Of a DNA stretch of 12,826 nucleotides, positions 7,369-12,826 are shown piece after piece (within the stretch, counting starts at the first letter, position 1; the number at the start of each line of letters is the position of its first letter). The DNA is taken from positions 1 to 12,826 of the forward strand of contig UQVZ01000066.1 of the NCBI GenBank assembly GCA_900544675.1, given 5' to 3'. The DNA is from an uncultured Bacteroides sp. GTDB taxonomy: Bacteria; Bacteroidota; Bacteroidia; Bacteroidales; Bacteroidaceae. The notes beneath the pieces were generated by a model. The model saw only the letters and a program-made list of their open reading frames with translations. It was not told the DNA's origin and did no database searches. The position numbers were made by a program, and so were the translations under genes.

Positions 7369-8465
7369 ACCGTCTGATGGTTGATGCAAATCCCTTTCAG
7401 GTACCATTCGTACAACCGGTGGATGCCTTCGTCTATCTCTACTTGATGATGCCAGCCCAGATTATGCAGCTTGGTCACATCGGTCAGCTTGCGCATCGTA
7501 CCATCGGGTTTCGAAGCGTCCCAGCGCAATTCACCCTTGAATCCGATTTCCTTGACAATCTTTTCGGCGAGCTCGCGGATACTCAATTCCTTTCCCGTAC
7601 CTACATTGATGTGGCAATTGCGGATATCCTTTTCTCCTTCTTGATAGGTATCCTTAAAGTCCACATTTAATAATACATGTACGCTGGCATCCGCCATTTC
7701 TTCGCTCCACAGGAACTCACGGAGCGGCTTGCCTGTGCCCCAGAGCGTGACGGCTTCGGACGTGATGCCGAATTTCGCCAGCTTTTCCAATATTTCTTCA
7801 TTCGTATTGCTTCCGTTCACGCCTTCTACCGGACGCAGGTTGATATCCTTGCGCACGGCATCCCAATCGCTTTCGTTCAGGCATTTGGCTAAATACACCT
7901 TGCGTATCATGGCAGGAAGCACATGGCTGTTCTCCAGGTGGAAATTATCGTTCGGTCCGTACAGGTTGGTCGGCATGACGGCTATATAATTGGTACCGTA
8001 TTGCAGGTTAAAGCTCTCGCACATCTTCAATCCGGCTATCTTGGCGATAGCATACGGTTCGTTAGTATATTCCAACGGAGAAGTGAGCAGCACTTCTTCT
8101 TTCATTGGCTGGGGAGCTTCACGCGGATAGATGCAAGTGCTGCCTAAGAACAAGAGTTTTTTTACGCCGTGGCGGAAACTCTCACCGATGACGTTCTGTT
8201 GTATTTGCAGGTTCTGGTAGATAAAGTCGGCACGGTATTGCAGGTTTGCCATGATGCCGCCTACATGTGCCGCAGCCAATACCACGGCATCGGGTTGCTC
8301 CTCATTGAAGAAGTGTTTCACGGCAACGCCGTCCAGCAGGTCCAGTTCCTTATGGCTTCTGCCTACCAGGTTGGTATATCCTCTCTGCAAGAGGTTGTTC
8401 CAAATGGCCGACCCTACCAGTCCGTGATGGCCAGCCACGTATATTTTTGATGATTTTTCTAACAT
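7365..8465 (-). CDS. fcl: GDP-L-fucose synthase (3,5-epimerase/4-reductase)
   Basis: This 366-residue cytoplasmic short-chain dehydrogenase converts GDP-4-keto-6-deoxy-mannose to GDP-L-fucose with NADPH, the second de novo step. The nucleotide-binding turn is GHHGLVG (12-18), and the catalytic triad is Ser109 in GSTCIYP plus Tyr138 and Lys142 in YAIAK. Relative to the E. coli enzyme (about 321 residues) it carries an extra segment at about 194-236 (NESDWDAVRKDINLRPVEGV and following), before the conserved LWGTGKPLREF; longer forms of this kind are, from memory, common in Bacteroidetes. ATG 8465 is preferred: it is 4 nt after the gmd stop and places the Rossmann motif at the usual distance, whereas the longer frame to 8513 would overlap gmd by about 44 nt. 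The 3' end overlaps fkp as ATGA. Confidence 0.95.
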   Translation of the reverse strand: MLEKSSKIYVAGHHGLVGSAIWNNLLQRGYTNLVGRSHKELDLLDGVAVKHFFNEEQPDAVVLAAAHVGGIMANLQYRADFIYQNLQIQQNVIGESFRHGVKKLLFLGSTCIYPREAPQPMKEEVLLTSPLEYTNEPYAIAKIAGLKMCESFNLQYGTNYIAVMPTNLYGPNDNFHLENSHVLPAMIRKVYLAKCLNESDWDAVRKDINLRPVEGVNGSNTNEEILEKLAKFGITSEAVTLWGTGKPLREFLWSEEMADASVHVLLNVDFKDTYQEGEKDIRNCHINVGTGKELSIRELAEKIVKEIGFKGELRWDASKPDGTMRKLTDVTKLHNLGWHHQVEIDEGIHRLYEWYLKGICINHQTV

Positions 8466-8469
8466 AAGT

Positions 8470-9555
8470 TTATTCTTTATCCAATTCTGCTTTGAGGTGC
8501 AGTTTCCGTACAAACCTCATATCATGTTCTACCATGATGCGTACCAATTCAGTAAAAGAAGTTTTGGTGGGATTCCAGCCTAACATTTCTTTGGCTTTGG
8601 TCGGGTCGCCCAAAAGTTGCTCTACTTCACAGGGACGGAAATATTTCGGGTCCACTTCTACTAGTATACGGCCCGTAGCTTTGTCTATACCTTTTTCGTC
8701 TACTCCGCTTCCTTGCCATTCTAATTCAATACCGAGGTAATGGAATGCTAAGGTACAAAACTCACGTACCGTATGCATTTCGCCGGTAGCAATGACAAAA
8801 TCTTCTGGCTTGTCGTTCTGAAGGATGAGCCACATACATTCTACGTAATCTTTGGCATATCCCCAGTCGCGTTTGGCATCCAAGTTCCCCAGATACAATT
8901 TATCCTGGAAGCCTTGCTTGATGCGTGCGGCGGCTAGTGTGATTTTACGGGTTACGAAGTTTTCGCCTCGGCGTTCGCTTTCGTGGTTGAACAGGATACC
9001 GTTTACGGCAAACATGCCATAGCTTTCGCGGTAATTCTTGGTAATCCAGAAACCATATTGTTTAGCTACGCCATACGGAGAACGGGGATAAAATGGGGTA
9101 GTTTCCTTTTGGGGGATTTCCTGCACCTTGCCGAAAAGCTCGGAGGTGGATGCCTGATAGATGCGGCAAGTCTTGTCAAGACCGCAGATTCGGACGGCTT
9201 CTAGTAAGCGGAGAGTACCGATGGCATCTGCTTCGGCAGTATATTCGGGAACGTCAAACGAAACTTTCACATGGCTTTGTGCTGCCAGGTTATAGATTTC
9301 CGTCGGATGGATATCGCTGATGATGCGGATGAGCGAGCTGGAGTCGGTCATATCTCCCCAATGCAGATTTACCAGACGGCTTTTTTTCATGTCGCGGACC
9401 CATTCATCCAGATACAGATGTTCGATACGTCCTGTATTGAATGAAGAAGAGCGTCGTAGGATGCCATGAACTTCATATCCTTTTTCTATCAAAAATTCGG
9501 CGAGGTAGGAACCGTCTTGTCCGGTAATGCCGGTGATTAATGCTACTTTTCTCAT
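8470..9555 (-). CDS. gmd: GDP-mannose 4,6-dehydratase
   Basis: This 361-residue cytoplasmic enzyme performs the first de novo step, GDP-D-mannose to GDP-4-keto-6-deoxy-D-mannose, using tightly bound NADP. It has the glycine-rich GITGQDG (9-15), the RR-S-SSFNT segment (34-41) that contacts the cofactor, and the active-site set Thr137/Ser138/Glu139 in YQASTSELFG with Tyr161 and Lys165 in SPYGVAK. Length is normal for the family (about 360-375). The start at ATG 9555 gives the canonical MRKVALITGITGQDG opening. It sits 93 nt after ugd and 4 nt before fcl, so gmd-fcl form a tight pair. A 93-nt leader without a recognisable TAnnTTTG promoter suggests co-transcription with ugd, but a weaker internal promoter or attenuator there cannot be excluded. 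Confidence 0.96.
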   Translation of the reverse strand: MRKVALITGITGQDGSYLAEFLIEKGYEVHGILRRSSSFNTGRIEHLYLDEWVRDMKKSRLVNLHWGDMTDSSSLIRIISDIHPTEIYNLAAQSHVKVSFDVPEYTAEADAIGTLRLLEAVRICGLDKTCRIYQASTSELFGKVQEIPQKETTPFYPRSPYGVAKQYGFWITKNYRESYGMFAVNGILFNHESERRGENFVTRKITLAAARIKQGFQDKLYLGNLDAKRDWGYAKDYVECMWLILQNDKPEDFVIATGEMHTVREFCTLAFHYLGIELEWQGSGVDEKGIDKATGRILVEVDPKYFRPCEVEQLLGDPTKAKEMLGWNPTKTSFTELVRIMVEHDMRFVRKLHLKAELDKE

Positions 9556-9648
9556 ATATAATTTGCTAATCGTTTTTAAGTAAAATAAAAACAGTCTTTT
9601 ATCAATCGTCTAACTAGCAAGCTGCTCTTGAATAAATCTGTTTTGTTT
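9556..9648 (-). other. ugd-gmd intergenic spacer with possible RNA structure
   Basis: On the minus strand AAAACAG (9644-9638) can pair with CTGTTTT (9594-9588) across 43 nt, and the 3' arm runs into a U-rich stretch, which resembles a loose terminator or attenuator. Inside the loop, TTGCTA (9620-9615) can instead pair with TAGCAA (9568-9563) near the gmd start. No promoter matching TAnnTTTG is visible. Both pairings are short, so the structure is tentative. Confidence 0.3.
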
Positions 9649-10896
9649 TTAGTCTCTTCTGAAAATATCTCGCGTATAAACTTTATCTTTTACATCATCC
9701 AAAGAAGCATCGTAACGGTTGGCTATGATTGCCTGGCTTTGCCGTTTGAAAGTTTCCAAATCATTTACCACTTTACTTCCAAAGAAAGTGCTCCCGTCTT
9801 GCAAGGTCGGTTCGTAAATGATTACAGTAGCTCCTTTTGCTTTGACACGTTTCATGACACCTTGAATGCTGCTTTGGCGGAAATTGTCGCTATGGCTCTT
9901 CATTGTCAGACGATATACACCGATGGTACATTGTCTTTCTTCATTTGGGTTATAGTCTCCCCGGTTGTAATAGTCATAGTATCCGGCTTTATGAAGTACA
10001 CGGTCGGCAATGAAGTCTTTACGGGTGCGATTGCTCTCTACAATGGCTTGAATCAGGTTTTCTGGTACGTCGGCATAGTTGGCAAGGAGTTGTTTCGTGT
10101 CTTTAGGCAGGCAATATCCTCCATAGCCGAAGCTTGGGTTGTTGTAATGGGTGCCGATTCGCGGGTCAAGGCAGACGCCGTCGATAATGGCTTGGGTATC
10201 CAGCCCTTTCATTTCGGCATACGTGTCCAGTTCGTTGAAATAAGATACCCGGAGGGCCAGGTAGGTATTGGCAAAGAGCTTGACTGCTTCCGCTTCGGTC
10301 AGTCCCATAAAAAGGGTATCGATGTCTTTTTTAATGGCACCTTCCTGTAAAAGAGAAGCGAAAGTATGAGCGGCTTCGTCCAGTCGTTTGTCACCTTCTG
10401 GGCGGCCTACAATGATACGGCTGGGGTAAAGGTTGTCATACAAGGCTTTGCTTTCGCGCAAGAATTCCGGCGAGAAGATAATGTTCTCATTGTGCATCTT
10501 TTTACGGATATTTTCGGTATAGCCCACCGGTATGGTACTCTTAATGACCATGATGGCATTCGGGTTGACACGCGAAACCAATTCTATTACTTCTTCTACA
10601 TGGCTGGTGTCAAAATAATTTTTGACCGGATCATAATTGGTAGGAGCGGCTATGACTACAAAATCCGCATCGCTATAGGCTTTGGCTCCATCGAGGGTAG
10701 CCGTTAAGTTTAATTCTTTTTCGGAAAGATATTTTTCGATGTAATCATCTTGAATCGGTGATTTTCGTTGATTGATCAGGTTTACTTTTTCCGGGAGGAT
10801 GTCGACCGCAGTCACTTGATTGTGTTGACTTAACAGGGTCGCTATGCTTAAACCTACATATCCTGTTCCGGCAACGGCTATTTTTAAATTCTTCAT
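9649..10896 (-). CDS. ugd: UDP-glucose 6-dehydrogenase
   Basis: This 415-residue cytoplasmic enzyme oxidises UDP-glucose to UDP-glucuronate with two NAD+, giving the acidic sugar donor for capsule and exopolysaccharide. The N-terminal Rossmann motif is AGTGYVG (9-15); FSPEFLRE (141-148), Lys206 in LTEAEAVKLFANTYLALR and the catalytic Cys262 in GYGGYCLPKD are all present. The second half carries IGVYRLTMKSHSDNFRQSS, the UDP-binding C-terminal domain typical of the short E. coli Ugd-like clade (388 residues in E. coli). UDP-N-acetylmannosamine dehydrogenases share the fold, but this sequence follows Ugd closely. It is the first gene of the apparent operon, with a good promoter about 120 nt upstream. 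It does not act in fucose synthesis itself, so the link to the genes below is shared use in surface glycans. Confidence 0.93.
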   Translation of the reverse strand: MKNLKIAVAGTGYVGLSIATLLSQHNQVTAVDILPEKVNLINQRKSPIQDDYIEKYLSEKELNLTATLDGAKAYSDADFVVIAAPTNYDPVKNYFDTSHVEEVIELVSRVNPNAIMVIKSTIPVGYTENIRKKMHNENIIFSPEFLRESKALYDNLYPSRIIVGRPEGDKRLDEAAHTFASLLQEGAIKKDIDTLFMGLTEAEAVKLFANTYLALRVSYFNELDTYAEMKGLDTQAIIDGVCLDPRIGTHYNNPSFGYGGYCLPKDTKQLLANYADVPENLIQAIVESNRTRKDFIADRVLHKAGYYDYYNRGDYNPNEERQCTIGVYRLTMKSHSDNFRQSSIQGVMKRVKAKGATVIIYEPTLQDGSTFFGSKVVNDLETFKRQSQAIIANRYDASLDDVKDKVYTRDIFRRD

Positions 10897-11015
10897 ATTA
10901 TTATATGTTTAATTTTTTATTCATGAGCAATTAGACTGGTATCATTTTGTCCGGTCTTCAAGGGCATTTGTTTGTTAAAATAAGAGGATTGTTAATCATT
11001 ATATTAAAATTGGAA

Positions 11016-11047
11016 CAAAGATACAATATCTTTTGAAAACAGACAAA
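11016..11047 (-). promoter_or_regulatory. Promoter of the ugd-gmd-fcl-fkp-fucP operon
   Basis: On the minus strand TTTG (11047-11044) is followed after exactly 20 nt by TATCTTTG (11023-11016), a perfect match to the Bacteroidetes TTTG-N20-TAnnTTTG consensus. Transcription would start near 11008, leaving a leader of about 110 nt before the ugd ATG at 10896. No other comparable promoter was found in the gaps of the operon, so this one may serve all five genes. Confidence 0.8.
11017..11033. promoter_or_regulatory. 17-bp palindrome over the ugd -7 box, candidate operator
   Basis: AAAGATA (11017-11023), CAA, TATCTTT (11027-11033) is a perfect 7-bp inverted repeat with a 3-bp centre. One arm is the -7 box and the other lies in the promoter spacer. 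It is upstream of the expected transcription start, so it would act as DNA (repressor or activator site), not as an RNA hairpin. Chance similarity to the -7 box motif is possible. Confidence 0.4.
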
Positions 11048-11079
11048 AATGCTTCGACAATATCCGTATGCCGTATGAA

Positions 11080-11108
11080 TTTTTAATACCCGCTGGTTGA
11101 ATTAAAAA
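11080..11108. repeat. 8-bp AT-rich inverted repeat
   Basis: TTTTTAAT (11080-11087) and ATTAAAAA (11101-11108) are exact reverse complements around a 13-nt, GC-richer loop. It lies about 33 bp upstream of the ugd -33 box, where an activator site would be plausible. As an RNA stem it would be weak. Confidence 0.35.
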
Positions 11109-11201
11109 GTTAACACTATAATGTAGATAAAAAGTTGTACATGTCGCTGATTTTTTAGCAATTTAATAATGCTCAAAAAACTGGGAAAGTTATGTTCTTG
11201 T

Positions 11202-11234
11202 AAAAAAAGAGAGTGCATCATTTTGACACACTCT
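11202..11234 (-). terminator. Intrinsic terminator of hppA
   Basis: Read on the minus strand from 11234, AGAGTGTGTC, loop AAAAT, then GATGCACTCT make a 10-bp stem (two G-U wobbles), followed after one C by seven U (11208-11202). It begins 18 nt after the hppA stop codon. The wobble pairs exist only in minus-strand RNA, consistent with hppA being its client, and it isolates the ugd operon from hppA transcription. Confidence 0.9.
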
Positions 11235-11252
11235 TAATGGGAAATGAAGGAG

Positions 11253-12826
11253 TTAAAACAAACTCCACGCTACGGTGAGTCCTGCCATAACGATGGCTAC
11301 CATACTCATCAGTTTTACGAGGATATTCAGACTGGGACCGGAGGTGTCTTTAAACGGGTCGCCTACCGTATCGCCCACTACGGTGGCACGGTGTACTTCG
11401 CTTCCTTTTCCGCCGAAGTTTCCTTCTTCTACGTATTTCTTGGCATTATCCCACGCGCCTCCGGCGTTCGCCATAAAGATGGCCAGCACGAAACCGGATG
11501 AAAGTCCGCCGATGAGCAGACCGATAACTCCCGGCACACCGAAAAGCAAGCCCGTGGCTACGGGAGCGATGATAGCCAGGAGGGAAGGGAATACCATTTC
11601 GCGTTGTGCGCCTTGCGTCGAGATTTGCACACACCGTGCGTAGTCGGGCTCGGCTTCACCCGTCAGGATTCCTTTTATTTCGCGGAACTGGCGGCGTACT
11701 TCCTCTACCATTCGCGAGGCGGCACGTCCTACGGCATTCATCGTAAGTCCGCAGAACAAGAACGCCATCATGCTTCCGATGAACATGCCCGAAAGCACTT
11801 TGGGGTTCATCAGCGTCACGTCATAGTAAATCATGAAATCTCCCAGTCCCGCTTCGTGGATGGCGACTTCAATCCCGTTGGGAAGTTCCAGGATGGCGGT
11901 GCCGATACGATCAAGCCCGATACGCACTTCCTCGATGTACGAAGCCAGCAGGGAAAGCCCTGTAAGTGCCGCCGAGCCGATGGCGAAACCTTTTCCCGTG
12001 GCGGCGGTGGTGTTCCCCAGTGAGTCGAGTGCATCGGTACGCCGGCGCACCTCTTCACCCAGCTTGCTCATTTCGGCGTTCCCTCCCGCATTGTCGGCTA
12101 TGGGTCCGTAAGCATCCGTGGCCAGGGTAATGCCCAGGGTGGAGAGCATGCCCACCGAGGCGATGCCGATGCCGTAAAGTCCCATTCCGATGTTGGTGAA
12201 ATCGAATCCCGAAGCCAGCCAATACGACAAGATGATGCCTGCCACCACGGCTATAACCGGTATGGTGGTAGAAATCATGCCCAGCCCGATGCCCGAGATG
12301 ATGACCGTAGCCGGACCCGTCTTTCCGCTTTCCGAGAGCTTGCGGGTAGGCTTATACGATTGAGAGGTGTAATATTCGGTAGACTGGCCGATGATGACTC
12401 CCACCAGCAAGCCCACGATGACCGCCAGCGAGATATTGACCCAGTTGTCCAGTTTCAGAAGCCAGAGGACGAAGAACGTGCCGATGATGATGAGGAACGA
12501 GCTCAGGTTGGTACCCGTCGAGAGGGCTCTCAGGAGTTCTTTCATCGTGGCGTTTTCGCGCGTGCGCACGGCAAAGATTCCGATGATGGAGAGGATGATG
12601 CCGATGGCGGCTATCAGCATCGGAGCGATGACCGCCTTGAATTGCATTTCGGTGTTGCCCGTCCCGATGTACGCGGCGGCGCCCAGTGCGGCGGTGGCAA
12701 GGATTGAGCCGCAATACGATTCGTATAGGTCGGCTCCCATACCGGCCACGTCTCCCACGTTATCCCCCACATTGTCGGCGATGGTGGCGGGGTTGCGCGG
12801 GTCGTCCTCGGGGATGCCGGCCTCGA
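11253..12826 (-). CDS. hppA: Membrane-bound cation-translocating pyrophosphatase, K+-dependent type; N-terminus outside window
   Basis: The visible 523 C-terminal residues (full family length about 730) belong to an inner-membrane pyrophosphatase that couples PPi hydrolysis to H+ and/or Na+ export. The piece starts at EAGIPEDDPRNPATIADNVG and continues DNVGDVAGMGADLYES, the substrate- and Mg-binding motif. The later DAYGPIADNAGGNAEM (237-252) and the C-terminal DNAKKYVE and VVGDTVGDPFKDTSGPS motifs are also intact, with many hydrophobic helices between. In GNTTAATGKG (270-279) the residue after GNTT is Ala and a Gly precedes the Lys, as in K+-dependent members; K+-independent ones have Lys and Thr at those places. 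A Bacteroides vulgatus relative has, to my knowledge, been shown to pump both Na+ and H+; residues that decide this are partly in the missing N-terminus. The gene is more GC-rich (about 53-58% in sampled lines) than the window's left side (as low as about 33%). Confidence 0.96.
   Translation of the reverse strand, partial: EAGIPEDDPRNPATIADNVGDNVGDVAGMGADLYESYCGSILATAALGAAAYIGTGNTEMQFKAVIAPMLIAAIGIILSIIGIFAVRTRENATMKELLRALSTGTNLSSFLIIIGTFFVLWLLKLDNWVNISLAVIVGLLVGVIIGQSTEYYTSQSYKPTRKLSESGKTGPATVIISGIGLGMISTTIPVIAVVAGIILSYWLASGFDFTNIGMGLYGIGIASVGMLSTLGITLATDAYGPIADNAGGNAEMSKLGEEVRRRTDALDSLGNTTAATGKGFAIGSAALTGLSLLASYIEEVRIGLDRIGTAILELPNGIEVAIHEAGLGDFMIYYDVTLMNPKVLSGMFIGSMMAFLFCGLTMNAVGRAASRMVEEVRRQFREIKGILTGEAEPDYARCVQISTQGAQREMVFPSLLAIIAPVATGLLFGVPGVIGLLIGGLSSGFVLAIFMANAGGAWDNAKKYVEEGNFGGKGSEVHRATVVGDTVGDPFKDTSGPSLNILVKLMSMVAIVMAGLTVAWSLF

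Larger units (their letters stand above)
10897..11252. other. 356-bp AT-rich intergenic region between hppA and ugd
   Basis: It contains the hppA terminator (11202-11234), an AT-rich inverted repeat (11080-11108), the ugd promoter (11016-11047) with an overlapping palindrome, and a ugd leader of about 110 nt. A CCGTATG pair lies in tandem near 11064-11077. No open frame with coding character and no tRNA-like fold was seen. The stretch 11109-11200 holds nothing I can name. Confidence 0.6.

Noticed and set aside
7369..7407. Upstream ATG at 7407 as the fkp start
   Set aside because: It would overlap fcl by over 40 nt and add 13 residues unlike the family; ATG 7368 overlaps the fcl stop as ATGA and gives the expected N-terminus.
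8466..8513. Upstream start at 8513 for fcl
   Set aside because: It lies within gmd and adds 16 residues before the normal Rossmann-fold opening; ATG 8465 sits 4 nt after the gmd stop.
9628..10350. 240-codon plus-strand open frame
   Set aside because: It lies antisense inside ugd, whose motifs and length are complete; the translated product has no recognisable domain and begins in a U-rich spacer without a promoter.
11064..11077. Tandem CCGTATG pair
   Set aside because: Two 7-bp copies only, with no relation to promoter spacing; likely chance.
11094..11125. E. coli-like TTGAAT and TATAAT pair on the plus strand
   Set aside because: Spacing is only about 14 nt, this consensus is not the main one in Bacteroidetes, and no plus-strand gene follows.
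11604..12023. 139-codon plus-strand open frame opposite hppA
   Set aside because: It is an antisense shadow of a GC-rich gene with conserved motifs on the other strand.
1..12826. CRISPR arrays, insertion sequences, phage or plasmid signatures
   Set aside because: No regular spaced repeats, transposase, integrase or terminal repeats were found. The tRNA could serve as an integration site, but its 3' end is outside the window and no attachment repeat can be judged.

Overview
The window looks like a chromosomal segment from a gut Bacteroidales bacterium (Bacteroides, Phocaeicola or a near relative). Three things point there. Several promoters match the Bacteroidetes pattern TTTG-N20-TAnnTTTG, and starts mostly lack a Shine-Dalgarno. 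The proteins are of Bacteroides type: a bifunctional Fkp, an acidic Cys-Asp5 lipoprotein, a patatin-barrel fusion and a membrane pyrophosphatase. The species cannot be fixed by reading alone.

Left part (1-3190). The 5' portion of a tRNA-Arg(ACG) gene lies on the minus strand with a well-formed promoter. It sits downstream of a minus-strand gene for a secreted patatin-like phospholipase fused to an outer-membrane barrel. That gene is divergent from a small plus-strand lipoprotein gene with a PepSY-like fold. Their 168-bp shared intergenic region holds two promoter elements, a perfect 11-bp inverted repeat flanking the patatin promoter, and a 9-bp direct repeat with 11-bp periodicity just upstream of the lipoprotein -7 box. 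A 14-bp-stem hairpin separates the lipoprotein gene from the converging fucose operon.

Middle part (3200-11047). Five minus-strand genes appear to form one operon, transcribed ugd, gmd, fcl, fkp, fucP from a promoter at 11016-11047. Ugd makes UDP-glucuronate. Gmd and Fcl make GDP-L-fucose de novo from GDP-mannose. Fkp makes the same product by salvage from free L-fucose, and FucP imports that fucose. Spacing is tight after gmd (4-nt gap, ATGA overlap, near-zero gap). No fucose-catabolism gene (isomerase, kinase-only, aldolase) is present, so the cluster reads as a sugar-nucleotide supply unit for surface polysaccharide and glycoprotein, not a growth-on-fucose locus.

Right part (11202-12826). 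The C-terminal 523 residues of a K+-dependent-type membrane pyrophosphatase (hppA) end in a classic U-tract terminator. This gene is clearly more GC-rich than the left part of the window. I found no mobile element, CRISPR array or evidently new multi-gene system. The points most worth checking are the regulatory architecture at 2430-2560, the joined de novo plus salvage fucose operon, and the 20-codon reading frame bridging fkp and fucP.
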